A stretch of 64,000 nt of DNA from Phaseolus vulgaris (GCF_000499845.2 NC_023750.2:32510175-32574174), one strand, 5' to 3'. Positions 32,411 through 43,722 are shown, counted from the first letter of the stretch. Numbers and translations: made by a program. Notes: generated by a model not told the origin, from the letters alone.

Positions 32411-32571
32411 CTACATCAAGACAGGCAAAACAACAAGGATTAGCACTGGAGCGGTTATGTGGATTCACAATACAGGAAGAGATGCGAAATGCAAGTAACA
32501 TTGTACAGTGAAAAATGGTAATGCAGATAACCATAGCAACTAATGCATCATAAATCGCCAAGAACAGATAC

Positions 32572-33355
32572 CGAAGTATGTAGAAAGCCCATGGGCATTG
32601 AATTCGTTCGCGATGAGCTTGGCGGTATCAAAGACTATTCCCAATCCCGCCAAGGCTTTGCATATATCCCGGTCAGGCGGGGCAAGTTCGTCCAGTGCCA
32701 AGGGCTTCATAGTTATGGGCTTGTCTGTCCAGTACAGGGCAAAGCCCTCTAGAATAGTAGGATCGCGCTTGGTCGCGCGAACCTTGAAGAATTTCCCCTT
32801 CCAGCCTTTGAACGAATTCTGGAAGAGCGTCAGGATGATGCGCCCGGCGATACCAGAAAAGCTCATCCAGAGACTTTTCCCTTGTTTCTTTACCTCGAAG
32901 AAGTGAAGAAAAACGTCCACAGAGGAGGGAACTCCTAGGTAGCCGCAGAGAATTTGGAACCCCCTCACGAAAGCCCAACTGTTGGGATGGAGTTGGGCGG
33001 GAGCAGTGTTTATCTCTGTCAATAGCTCTTTTTCGAAGGGAGTTAGGGGCAGACGCAGGCCCACCCTTTTTAACACCATCTGGTAGAGGAAGAAGAAAGC
33101 GCATCCCCCAGTATCCCGTGAGTCCGCGCAAACGGGTATCCCAGGTCGCACTCGGCTTACCAGGACTTGGGAGTCATGACTCTTGTGGAAAGCATTGAAG
33201 TTATAGAGGGCAGGGTCCCCCCTGTGGGCCTCCACGTCCTCAACAGAGTTCAGGAGGGAGCGTTCGTCCAAAAGTTCGTCGGGGGCCCAGTCATATTCGC
33301 CCTTATAATGAGACTTGGGGAGCGGGGGAGGCGCGGTGGTCTTGGTTTTTGCCAT
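32572..33355 (-). CDS. Antisense gene of element 4, exon 1
   Basis: ATG at 33355 (MAKTKTTAPPPLPKS). The exon is 784 bp, the same length as exon 1 of element 7's gene, with donor TACTTCG|GTATCTG at 32571. The protein has YDWAPDELLDE, a FFLYQMVLKRVGLRLPL segment, LHPNSWAFVRGFQILCGYLG, FLHFFEVKKQGKSLWMSF and FPLYWTDKP-like motifs. This layout is typical of the plant 'putative gypsy-type transposon' domain; the molecular role is unknown. The frame is open, and transcription would run opposite to the retrotransposon. Confidence 0.75.
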
Positions 33356-34060
33356 CAACACCAATGCTGAAGATCAAAAGAGAAAGAAAGGGTTCAGAGA
33401 AAAGGGGTTTGGAGAGAAGAAAAGGGGAAAATGGAAGAACCCTAGGAGCGCCCTACCCGTGAAAGAACGAAGGGAAACAAGAGGAATAACGAAGCATACA
33501 AGCAACATCCAGAGAAATGCGGTAATATGGACAGTCCCAGGCAGTTCATATAGTAAAGAGAATCATCAAGGAGGGAAAAACCGTACCTTTGGAGGCAGTA
33601 GGAGAGCGCAGGAAGGAGAGAATCGCGATTGCAGAGAAAAGGGTTTTGAAGGCGATGAACAGTGCGGAATTGTAGAGTGAATGAATGTAACAGTAGAGTG
33701 AGCGCGGGGTTTGGGGTAACTTAAACGTTACATTTCATAACCCAAGAGGCGCTAACTAAGGGCCGCAGGATCGGGCCACGCGTCAGAAGGTCGATTGCCC
33801 AGGGGAAGCGCAAAGGTCTCTAAAGGAGGGCCACGCGATGGGCCACGTGGCACGCGATAAAGGGTAGCCCAAAAGGCGTAATCATCCCCATTGCAGGGAA
33901 TGTCCAATCGGTCATTAAGAATACCCCTGTGGTTCAGATAATGTCGTGTCAGTAATTCGAAAATTTGCTGAGTCAGCAGAGAATGACATGTCATCAGGAA
34001 GGCACGTGGATGGCGGGGGCAAGGCTTTAGTCTTTGCGCTGAAGACAAGTCTTCGGCTTA
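33356..34060. other. 3'UTR of element 4 / leader of its antisense gene
   Basis: About 700 bp between the antisense ATG and the polypurine tract. It corresponds to 50668-51369 in element 7. It should hold the antisense promoter, but I cannot place a TATA box with confidence. Confidence 0.55.
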
Positions 34061-34075
34061 AGACTGGGGGGCTTG
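34061..34075 (+). other. Polypurine tract of element 4
   Basis: AGACTGGGGGGCTTG lies directly before the LTR start at 34076. The same tract flanks the LTRs at 14561, 16093 and 50649 in reverse complement. Confidence 0.85.
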
Positions 34076-35300
34076 TGTACCGTCCCGTATCAGGGCGTTG
34101 ACTAAGTCAAGGTCAAAGTCAACGACTGGAAAGTCAAAGTCAGCTCGAGGTGTCGCCCAGATGTAGAGACGCCAAGAGGAGGCGTCGCCTAGGAGAAGGC
34201 GTCGCCTAGGTGAAGGCGTCGCCTAGGTGAAGGCGTCGCCCAGGTGAGGGCGTCGCCAGATTAAACAGTGTAAAAGCAAGGCAATCACGGTGTGGTTCCC
34301 CGATACCCATGGGTAGGAAAGACCATGGAGGGAGCGACGTCGTGGGAAAGCCTCAGATCCCGATATCTCGGGAAAGTGATAAAGAGAAGAAAAAGGTGGC
34401 TCCAAGGCCATAGTGATAGTACCAGTAAAGGGCAGCCTGACTCGCGAAGTACCCCTGCCGCCCCAGAGACGCCTTCGGGACAGATACGACCCAAGAGGAA
34501 GGTCACGCCCAGGATAGCCGGGTGCAGGGTGTAAGAGGAAGGCAGATACGCTCTCAGAGTAAGTGGCTGGATACTTGGGGGCATGAGTTGGCACCCAAAA
34601 AGCCACCCCTAGCGCAGTAGCACTCCCAGGCAGGAGGACCCACACGTAGAAACGTCCCCAGATGGGCAGAAACGCCCCCAGATGGGGTCATGGCGTCGTG
34701 AGGCCCTCCACGTGTACGACAGCCATGCCAGAATGGAAACACCCTCTAGTCAGATGCCAGGTAATTAAAGATATTCAATACAGTTTCCCTTTCGGGCATT
34801 CTGGTACTATTAGAGCTCCCAAGCGTTTCAGACGTCTTAAATGCGCTACGTTTCGTAATTAAGCGCTTTAAAGAGTGCGTTACGTTAGGGAGTAAAAGCG
34901 CTTTAAGATGCTTTAAATGCTGGGGGCAGTTTAAATAGCGCTGAGAATGTCGGAAAAAGGGTTGGAACCTTTGGCAAATTGACGAGAAACTCTTTGGTTG
35001 CTTGCCCGTGCTTTAGGGTTACGCACAAGTGACCGGAGAAGATTTTTGCTTGAAGGAGACAACACACACACATATACACAGATCTTTACCACCTTCAGAG
35101 TGCCATACGCGGTGCTCAGAGACGGGGGTGATTAGTTTTGGTGTTTCTTGCTGGCTGACTTGAGCGTCGGAGTGCAAACGGCCGCTAGGGCGCCTCTTTG
35201 TCCTCTTTTTTGCAGGAGTTCACAGGCAATCAGTGGGAAGGAGTCCTTAGCTGACGGTTGAGGTCGCGCACGAAGACGTCCCGGTCAACCGGACGGAACA
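34076..35300 (+). repeat. 3' LTR of element 4
   Basis: 1225 bp, TGTACCGTCCCG... to ...GGACGGAACA. The first 70 bp hold a TTGAC cluster, followed by a GGCGTCGCC array (about 34160-34256). The TATA-like TTTAAATAGC lies near 34930. It is followed by CRM gag sequence, the target. Confidence 0.9.
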
Positions 35301-35385
35301 CTTCCAATGATGGATACTACTCCAAGTCTTGGAGAAACAAAACTTCTTTTTCTAAACATCCTTCCAAAGATTCTTCTTTCAAACC
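35301..35385 (+). pseudogene. gag: CRM-like gag shard between two Tat elements
   Basis: 85 bp read [20 protein letters not shown] and then SKDSSFKP in one frame. This matches the gag of the intact CRM-like element (complement of about 59406-59490), just before its zinc knuckle. It shows that elements 4 and 5 both inserted into a plus-strand CRM-like copy, possibly the one whose 5' end lies at 16958-19459. Confidence 0.85.
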
Positions 35386-36204
35386 TGTACCGCCCTGGTA
35401 GTCAGAAGTGATGACGTGGCATCAAGCTACAGTATAGGCGTGTTGACAAGGCGCCAGATTTGCAGAAGGGAAGGAAGTCGGGGGGCTCGTGTAGTCGCCA
35501 ATTATGAAGTTGGCGTGCTCCGATCTCCAGCATACCAGAACCGGCGATCACCCAGTTGAAGATGAAGTCGCCAGATGTAAACCAGGCGACCAAGTGATCA
35601 GGGATCGCCGGAGCAAGCACATCGCCGAAGAGGAGGGTGGTGTAGATTATGAAGGCGGCCGGCGAGACCACAGGGAAGGTGTACGAGGGCACCCTAACTC
35701 GCCAGTTCTAGTAGAGATCGCACTCCCAAGTTAGCTATGCACTGGCTAGTACCATGCATAAGTAACTTAGCCAAAAGAGAGTCAGAAGCCGCGCCCAAGT
35801 CAAGGAGGCTCCAGATGATGGCACGTGTACGACTGGATGCGAGCCACGTGTCCAGGTCTGTAACTGCCAGGAGAGAGAAAGTGACCAGGTATTTAAGGGT
35901 TCCCCAACGAACTTTTGAGGTACGCACGTTCAGATTATACTCTTTACGCTTGCGAGTTCTTGAGCATACTGTGGGAGAGAACATTGCACGGTTCCTTGAG
36001 AGTTCCTAGAGTTTTGCTCTTGAAGTATTTGGTGGTTCAGTCACTGACTTGGGCGTTGGAATGCGATCGGCCGCAGCGGCGCCACTCTGTTCTTTTGCAG
36101 GTTCTGGAGGTGGATCGTGACGAAGGACGGAGGTAGAAGCGGTGCACACGTCGATCCAAGTTTGACGAGGCAAGTTCCAACGTTCTGGTCAACATGCAGG
36201 ATCA
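35386..36204 (+). repeat. 5' LTR of element 5
   Basis: 819 bp, TGTACCGCCCTGG... to ...GCAGGATCA, homologous in reverse to 28826-29620. TATA-like GGTATTTAAGG lies near 35888. It is preceded by CRM gag sequence (left flank AAACC). Confidence 0.88.
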
Positions 36205-36206
36205 TC

Positions 36207-36223
36207 AAGCGCCCACCGTGGGG
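36207..36223 (+). other. PBS of element 5 (tRNA-Lys(CTT), two changes)
   Basis: AAGCGCCCACCGTGGGG, starting two bases after the LTR end, differs from the canonical site at its first two bases. Confidence 0.75.
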
Positions 36224-36614
36224 CCGTGTAAAACTTGTTCCCATCCGCAGCGTGAGTTCTTGGAGGTTTTCGTAATTTTCTGTGTGGTTGTGTGGTGGTG
36301 CAACCGTTGTTCGCTGTTCATCTAGTTCTTGTTCGGTGTTTTCACGTTTTCCACCGTTCGTTTGAGGTTTTGTTCGGTGGAGTGAAGTTTTCTGCTGTTT
36401 ACGCGAGATTTGATCGGTGAAGTTTGAATTCTTTGACTCGTTGGGTTTTCCGTGGAAGAAGCGGTGGTTTCTGGTAGAGTTGCAGGTTTCTGTGGAGGTT
36501 TTCTGTGTTCTTGAGTTTCTTGCGGAGTTTCGCGTAGGTCTGACCGATTGATCGCTGAATCGATCGTCGCTGAAGGAAGTGTTGTTCATTATTCTCTGTG
36601 GTTTGCTGAGTTTT

Positions 36615-38739
36615 CATGAGAAAAATGAGAAGCAATCGTTAAAGTCCAGTTGCGCCCGTCGCTGCTGAAGGCGCCGCCGCCATGACCATGGCGCAGATGG
36701 TAGAGATCATGCGCTCGTTGCAGGCAACTGTGGAAGCTTCGCGCATAGAACAAGCGAGAATGCATGAGGACCTGGCCGCCTCTTGGGCCAGGAATGATGA
36801 GCTTAGCAAAGTGACTGAAGAGCTGCGTCAAGCTCTTCAGGAGCAGCAAGGGCGACCTATTGCTGAAGAGGTCACGCCGTCGACGCCGCCCCGTGTTTTT
36901 CCTATGCCTTTCGCTCAGGCGATTACTGACACACCTATTCCTGCGAGTGTGGTACCTGTCAAGGCTATTTTTACCGGCGTGGAGGATCCTGAGGCTCATC
37001 TCACCACGTTCCATACGCAGATGATGCTGTCAGGAGGATCGGACGTCGTATACTGCAAGATGTTCGTGAGCACACTCCAGGGAACGGCGCTGGAATGGTT
37101 TGTGAGCCTGCCTAACGGTCACATTACCAACTTCCAACAGTTTTCAAAGATTTTCGTCGAGCAGTACATCGTGAATAAGGCACCGCCCAGGGTGTCTTAC
37201 GATTTGTTTGATATAAGGCAATATCAGGGAGAGTCCCTCAGGGACTACTTGAATGGCTTTGGGGCGCAGATGGTCAGATCGCCGGCTAAAGATGAAGAAA
37301 TGCTGGTCTATGCATTTAAGAAGGGCGTGCTGCCGGGACCATTCTGCGAGGCATTGATTAGGGCTCACCCCGTCACGTTTGCTGAGGTTAGGCGACTTGC
37401 GGTGGCCCACATCGCCGACGAGAGTGAAATCGCCGAGAAGAGAGGAAGCGTGGCTCCCACTAGGCCACGCGCCCAGACCAGGGTCCAGCCACAGAGGGTG
37501 CTGGAGACAGCGGCGGCCAGAAGGGATTAGAGGACTCGCCATCCTTATGATCCAAGGAAGAACAAGGGTAGGGGCCAAGGACGCCAGCAACTAGCACGCC
37601 GGGAATACAATCGCCCGCCTAAGCACAAGTTTGTCATGGGATTGGCGGACCTGATCGCCATTCCCAATATATCTGCTAGGTTGAAAGCGCCAGAGAAGGT
37701 GGGCGACAAGGTCCTGGGACCAAAGCCATACGCCTGGTGCGAGTTTCACCAGGGCTTTGGCCATACAGTGGATTCGTGCTTGGCTTTAGGATACCAGCTC
37801 GACGATCTGGTTAAGAGCGGGTTCCTGAATGACTACTTGCTGGATAGAAGGACGGGGGGCGCGTCGAGCTCCCAACCAGTAGGTGGAGAAGCCAAGCAGC
37901 ATGAGATGCCTACACACGGGGAAATCCACACCATTGCAGGGGGTTTCTCAGGAGGTGGATGCACCGCATCACAGAGGAAGAGGTACGCGAGGTCTGTGAT
38001 GACGGTGGATATGTTTGAAGACCACTCGCCGGAAGTGGATATTACATTCACCAAGCAAGATCTTCGGGATGTTGTGCCTCATGACAACGATCCCATAGTG
38101 ATTTCGCTGATCACAGCAGGAAGAAAGGTCCACAGGGTGCTGGTGGACCAAGGAAGCTCGGCAGACGTGATGTTTTGGCCGACTTTCACGCAGTTGGAGC
38201 TGCCCCTTGACCAGCTGAGGCCCTATGGAGGGTGTTTGTATGGTTTCGCTGGTGACCAGGTGGAGGTCAGGGGGTACATAGAATTGAGGACTACGTTTAC
38301 AGATGTGGCAGGTTCGAGAACGGAGGAAATCAAATACCTTGTTGTAAACGCTCCTTCAGCATACAACATCCTGTTGGGAAGGCCCACGCTCAACAGGATA
38401 GGTGCCATACCGTCGACCCGACACATGAAGGTGAAGTTGCCGTCTATGGAGGGGGTGGTGATCACCATCAAATCCGATCAGAAAGAGACGAAGAAGTGTT
38501 ATGAGAATAGCCTGAAAAACAAGAGATCGGTGAGTTACGTAACGACCACCCCGCCTCCTGGTGTGAAGCCCAGATCGACGGTAGCAGAAGAGACCGCCGG
38601 AAGGGACGTGGAGATGGTGGACGCTGAGCTGGGGGAGGGGAACGCTGGTCTGGAGGAGGAAGAGACAAGGAATCGCCCTGAGGAAGCGAGGGAACTGGGA
38701 ATCGCCAGGGCGGTGATCGCTAGAGAAACCAGACCATAA
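36615..38739 (+). pseudogene. gag: gag-protease of element 5
   Basis: Starts MRKMRSN at 36615 with a stop nine codons in (TAA near 36639). A long open stretch from 36682 carries the coiled coil and Gag domain (GVEDPEAHLTTFHTQMM, LEWFVSLPNGHITNF). A TAG at 37528 replaces Gln; the frame resumes through the zinc segment WCEFHQGFGHTVDSC and protease LVDQGSSADVMFW. It stops at a TAA at 38737, after which the reading frame continues into RT. Residue identity to element 3 is very high by eye. Confidence 0.85.
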
Positions 38740-41700
38740 CCCATCGAGCAGTGGCTCGAGAGAGAAATCGGGGGAAAGATCTTCAAGCTGGGAAGATCTC
38801 TGGAGGTCGAGCTCCAGGACCAGATTGCTGAGGTGATAGAACGGCATCTGGATGCCTTTGCGTGGTCCGCTTCGGACATGCCCGGGATCGACCCCGACTT
38901 CCTGTGCCATCATCTGGCGATGGACAACTTAATGAGACCGATGCGACAGAGAAGAAGAAAGTTCAACGAGGAGAGGAGGCCGGCGATCAGGGACGAAACA
39001 CAGAAACTCCTCGCTGCAGGCCACATCAGGGAAGTTCAGTACCCTGAATGGCTAGCGAATGTCGTGCTGGTGAAGAAGAGTAATGGGAAATGGCGCATGT
39101 GCGTCGATTTCACTGATCTGAACAAGACTTGCCCAAAGGATAGTGCTGCAGGGTGTAAGCTGTTGAGCTTCCTGGATGCCTTCTCGGGGTATAACCAGAT
39201 CAAGATGCATCCCATGGATGAAGAGAAGACTGCCTTCATGACCGAGAGATCGTGCTACTGCTATAAGGTGATGCCGTTTGGGCTGAAAAACGCGGGGGCC
39301 ACATACCAGAGGTTGATGGATCGAGTACTTGCACCGATGCTGGGAAGGAATGTGCAACCGTACGTCAATGACATGGTCGTGACCTCGCCAGAAAAAAGCA
39401 AGCACGTTGCAGACTTGGAAGAATTGTTCACGACGATCGCCAAGTTCAGACTGAAGCTGAATCCAGAGAAATGCATCTTTGGCGTGGAGGCTGGAAAATT
39501 CCTGGGATTTCTCTTGACTGAAAGAGGAATAGAAGCCAACCCGGATAAGTGTGCCGCCATCTTGGCTATGAGGAGCCTAGTTACGGTGAAGGAAGTTCAA
39601 CAGCTAACAGGTCGGATGGCAGCCCTGTCCCGCTTCGTGTCAGCTAGTGGAGAGAAGGGACATCCCTACTTCCAGTGCTTAAGGCGCAATAGCAAGTTTG
39701 CTTGGACGAAGGAGTGCGAGGAAGCCTTCGTCAAGCTGAAGGAGTATCTGGCGAGCCCGTCGGTTTTGTGTAAACCGCTGGTGGGAACCCCTCTCAGGTT
39801 GTATTTTGCTGTAACTGAGAGGGCGGTGAGTGCGGTGCTCGCCCAGGACCAAGATCAGGTTCAAAAGCCTATTTATTTTGTTAGTAAGGTGCTGCAGGGC
39901 CCCAGAAACAAGATATCAGGCCCTGGAGAAGGCTGCGCTGGCTGTGGTATTTTCGGCGAGGAGGTTGCGCCACTATTTCCATAGCTTCACCATACTGGTG
40001 ATGACTGACCTGCCCATCCAGAAGGTCTTGAAGAAGCCTGACGTTGCGGGAAGGATGGTGAAGTGGGCAGTAGAATTGTCAGAGTTTGATATTAAGTATG
40101 AGCCCCGAGGCCCGATCAAGGGGCAAATCTTTGCAGATTTCGTGGTCGAGCTCTCATCCGAGGTGACACGAGTTGAAGGGGACGACTTCCGCTGGGTGCT
40201 TTCAGTGGATGGATCGTCAAACCAGCAGGGTAGCGGTGCTGGAGTCATTTTGGAAGGACCCAACGGCGTGCTGATCGAACAATCTTTGAGGTTTGCCTTC
40301 AAAGCCAGCAATAATCAAGCAGAATATGAGGCACTGATTGCCGGGATCTTGCTGGCTAAAGAGATGGGAGCCAGGGTGTTGATGGCTAAGAGTGACTCGC
40401 TGCTAGTCACAGGGCAAGTAACAAGCGAGTTCCAGGCTAAAGATCCACAAATGGCGGCTTACCTGGAGTATGTGCAGGAATTGAAGAGTTCCTTTGCCTC
40501 CTTTGAAGTAGTGCATGTGCCAGAGAGCAGAATGCTCGAGCTGACTTGCTAGCTAAGCTCGCTAGTTCAGGCAAGGGGGGTAGGCAGAGGATGGTGATTC
40601 AAGAAACTCTGAAGGCGCCGAGAGCATTTGTAGCAGGTCACCTGGTTCTCCAGATAAGCAAGTCGACGGAGAAAGCAGCGAGAAGTCATAAGTCCCTGAC
40701 GCAAGAAACTTTGAGATCGCCGAGAATTAGAGCATGTCGAGGAGAAAAGGTGAACATGACGCAGGTCTGCGCTATCCATGAGCCAGACACCTGGATAACA
40801 CAGTACAAGCGGTGCCTGGCAGATGGCCTTCTCCCGCTGGATCCGACAGAGGCTAGGAAGATAAAGAAAAATTCTAGCAAGTACACAATGATTGATGGCG
40901 AGTTGTACAGGTTTGGGTTCACTCACCCACTCCTGGAATGTGTGTATGGTGAGAAATGCACGAGGATTATGGCAGAGCTCCATGAAGGTATATGCGGAAG
41001 CCACGTCGGGGGTCGAGCTCTAGCCGCAAGGACCCTCCGTGCAGGTTACTACTGGCCAACGATGAGAGAAGACTGCAAGAAGTATGCGCAATGTTGCAAA
41101 CAATGCCAACAACACGCCGATTGGCACAAGGCGCCTCCCGAGGAGTTGAGGTTGATTTACAGCCCTTGGCCGTTTCATACTTGGGGAATCGACATCCTGG
41201 GACCATTCCCGCTGGCGATCAGGCAGATGAAGTACTTGGTGGTGGCAATTGAGTATTTCACCAAGTGGATCGAAGCAGAACCAGTGGCCCAGATCACCGC
41301 ACACAAGATCGAAGGTTTTGTGTGGAAGAACATTGTGTGCCGGTTTGGTGTGCCCAAGCGCCTGGTGTCGGACAACGGGACTCAGTTTGCAAGTCACCTG
41401 TTGAAGAAGCTGTGCGAAGGGGTGGGAATTCAACAAGTATTTGCATCCGTCGAGCACCCTCAGACAAATGGTCAAGTAGAGTCAGCTAATCGGGTGTTGC
41501 TGAGAGGTTTAAAAAGAAGGCTAGAGAAAGCCAAAGGAGGCTGGGCTGAGGAGGTACCCCGTATAGTCTGGGCGTACCACACCACCGAGCAGTCAGGGAC
41601 CCATGAGACCCCGTTCAGCTTGGTCTATGGGTGCGACGCGAAGATTCCAGTAGAGATCCAGGAGAGCTCGCCGAGATTCCAGAGCTTCGTAGAGGAAGAC

Positions 41701-42018
41701 TCGAATGAAGAGAGAAGGCTGAACCTGGATCTACTGGATGAGGTCAGGGAAGAGGCGAGATTGAAAGCTGAGGCGGTGAAGAGAAGGATTGAACGAAGAT
41801 ACAACTCGAAGGTGATGCCAAGACAGTTTAGAGAAGGCGACCTGGTGATGAGGAAAGCCCACCAGTACGAGATGGAGAATAAACTGTCGCCCAAGTGGAC
41901 GGGGCCGTTCAGAATAATCGAGGCGCTCGGGAACGGCGCCTACCGCTTAGAGACATTGGAAGGAGGGGCGATTCCTCGCACTTGGAACGCCACGCACCTG
42001 AAGTTGTATTACAGTTAA
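38740..42018 (+). pseudogene. pol: RT, RNase H and integrase of element 5
   Basis: RT has a 13-codon in-frame deletion near 39141 (the segment after CPKDS) and the catalytic YVDD has become YVND near 39361, which should abolish polymerase activity. One-base indels near 39900 and 40525 shift the frame before and after RNase H. From 40546 the integrase is open to its natural TAA (42018): zinc finger with CCKQCQQH, catalytic core with D,D35E, and a C-terminal FREGDLVMRKAHQYEMENKL segment. The integrase part is therefore complete although the copy is dead. Confidence 0.87.
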
Positions 42019-42730
42019 GAAGCTTTGTAAGTAAAGACAAACACAAAGTTATATTACAATGTCTCTGTTAAAACAGTTTGAAGGGGGCACTCTTTTTTCC
42101 CTAAGGAGGGTTTTTAATGAGGCCACCCAATAAAAGAAGAGTTTTCGAAGTTCAAAGGTGTTTTAGATTGCGTGCTTGTTGTTTTCAGAAAGCTTTGAAG
42201 AAAGACCTTGTCACTTATATGTGATTTAAGGCAAGTAAAGATATATTGCATGCTTTCTAAAAGGTTTGAAGTCCTCATCGTCTTTCGGCGATCGGAGGCA
42301 TCAGTTAAATTTTTAAGTCCTCATCGTCTTTCGGCGATCGGAGGCATGAGTTAAAGTTAAAGTCCTCATCGTCTTTCGGCGATCGGATTCACCAGTTAAA
42401 AGACCCCAACGCCCTCGCGCGTCCTGAGGCGAGATAAAGACCACCTCGCCGTCGAGCGAGTGCAGGCGAGGAAGAGTGAAAAGTCCTCAGTGTTTCTGGG
42501 GGCGAGAATATGTAACCCCTGGGGCAATGCAGAGGCACCAGCAAAAGTCCTCAGTGTTTCTGGGGGGGAGGAGATGTAACCCCTGGGGCAATGTAGAGGC
42601 ACGATTTAAAGACCTTCTCGCCTATGAGCGAGTTCAGGCGAGTTAAAGACCTTCTCGCCAATGAGCGAGTTCAGGCAAGATAAAATCCTTCTCGTCTCGA
42701 ACGAGTTCAGGTATGGTGTAAAGGGTGGTC
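42019..42730 (+). other. 3'UTR of element 5 with poly(A)-like module and hairpin array
   Basis: 42081-42140 holds a pyrimidine run, CCCTAAGGAGGG, GAGGCCACCC and an AATAAA signal, conserved in elements 3 and 6. 42273-42690 is a tandem hairpin array. The region ends at the inverted junction near 42730. Confidence 0.75.
42273..42690 (+). repeat. Tandem hairpin array in the 3'UTR of element 5
   Basis: Units at 42273-42298 and 42319-42344 have outer stem CCTC/GAGG and inner ATCGTC/GGCGAT around a TTTC loop; a third at 42364 has lost its outer 3' strand. A CCTCGCC/GGCGAGG hairpin lies at 42444-42471. Two longer units at 42485-42535 and 42549-42599 have an inner GGGGG/CCCCT stem. A CTCGCC/GGCGAG hairpin lies at 42617-42642, with a weaker copy near 42655. 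Confidence 0.78.
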
Positions 42731-43722
42731 TATGCTTGGTAAAGGATACGAATCCTTTGGGCAAGCTTTGTTCAGGTCGGTGAAATCGACGCACATGCGC
42801 CATTTCCCGTTACTCTTCTTCACCAGCACGACATTTGCCAGCCATTCAGGGTACTGGACTTCCCTGATGTGGCCCGCAGCGACGAGTTTCTGTGTTTCGT
42901 CCCTGATCGCCTGCCTCCTCTCCTCGTTGAACTTTCTTCTTCTTTGTCGCACTGGTCTCACCAAATTATCCATCGCCAGATGATGGCACAAGAAGTCGGG
43001 GTCGATCCCGGGCATGTCCGAAGCAGACCATGCAAACGCGTCCAGATGCCGCTCAATCACCTTGGCGATCTGGTCCTGGAGCTCAACCTCCAGGATCTTC
43101 CCAGCTTGAAGATCTTTCCCCCGATTTCTCTCTCGAGCCACTGCTCGACGGGTTTTGGTCTGGTTTCTCTGGCGATCACCGCCCTGGCGATTCCCAGTTC
43201 TCTCGCTTCCTCAGGGCGATTCCTTGCCTCTTCCTCTTCCAGACCGGCATTCCCATCCCCTAGCTCAGCATCCACCATCTCCACGTCCCTTCTGGCGGTC
43301 TCTTCTGTTACCGTCGATCTGGGCTTCACACCAGGAGGCGGGGTGGTTGTTACGTAACTCACCGATCTCTTGTTTTTCAGGCTATTCTCATAGCACTTCT
43401 TTGCTTCCTTCTGATCGGATTTGATGGTGATAACCACCCCCTCCATGGACGACAACTTCACCTTCATGTGCCGGGTCGATGGTATGGCACCTATCCTGTT
43501 GAGCGTGGGCCTTCCCAACAGGATGTTGTATGCTGAAGGAGCGTTTACAACGAGGTACTTGATTTTCTCCGTTCTTGAACCCGCCACATCTGTAAACGTT
43601 GTCCTTAGTTCTATGTACCCCCTGACCTCCACCTGGTCACCAGCGAACTCATACAAACACCCTCCATAGGGCCTCAACTGGTCAAGGGGCAGCTCTAGCT
43701 GCGTGAAAGTCGGCCAAAACAT
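42731..43722 (-). pseudogene. pol: Inverted shard of a Tat pol (protease C-terminal part to RT N-terminus)
   Basis: On the minus strand it reads from MFWPTFTQLELPLDQLRP (just after the protease active site) through RHMKVKLSSMEG and LEREIGGKIFKL to the start of RT (NKACPKDSYPLPSID). It belongs to the family of elements 3 and 5. A frameshift lies near 43100. Both ends are abrupt: at 42731 it meets the 3'UTR of element 5 and at 43722 the RT of element 6 in opposite orientation. There is no LTR or target duplication, so it is a rearrangement product and not an insertion. Confidence 0.82.

Larger units (their letters stand above)
29621..35300 (+). mobile_element. Element 4: compact Tat derivative, LTR-gag-protease-antisense gene-LTR
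   Basis: On the plus strand: the 3' part of the 5' LTR (29621-29997), PBS, gag-protease, then a junction at about 31937 that replaces RT, RNase H and integrase with the antisense gene (minus strand). 3'UTR, polypurine tract and a full 3' LTR (34076-35300) follow. Both LTR ends and the PBS are well kept. Element 3 truncates the 5' LTR. Confidence 0.85.
35386..42730 (+). mobile_element. Element 5: decayed Tat-type element
   Basis: Plus strand: 5' LTR (35386-36204), PBS, gag, protease, RT, RNase H, integrase (broken by several lesions) and a structured 3'UTR that ends abruptly near 42730. Antisense gene, polypurine tract and 3' LTR are lost. It is the same family as element 3, with protein similarity high enough to locate each lesion. 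Confidence 0.88.

Noticed and set aside
36041..36635. Minus-strand ORFs in the LTR/leader of element 5
   Set aside because: They overlap LTR, PBS and leader, have no domain, and equivalents opposite element 3 are not conserved as proteins.
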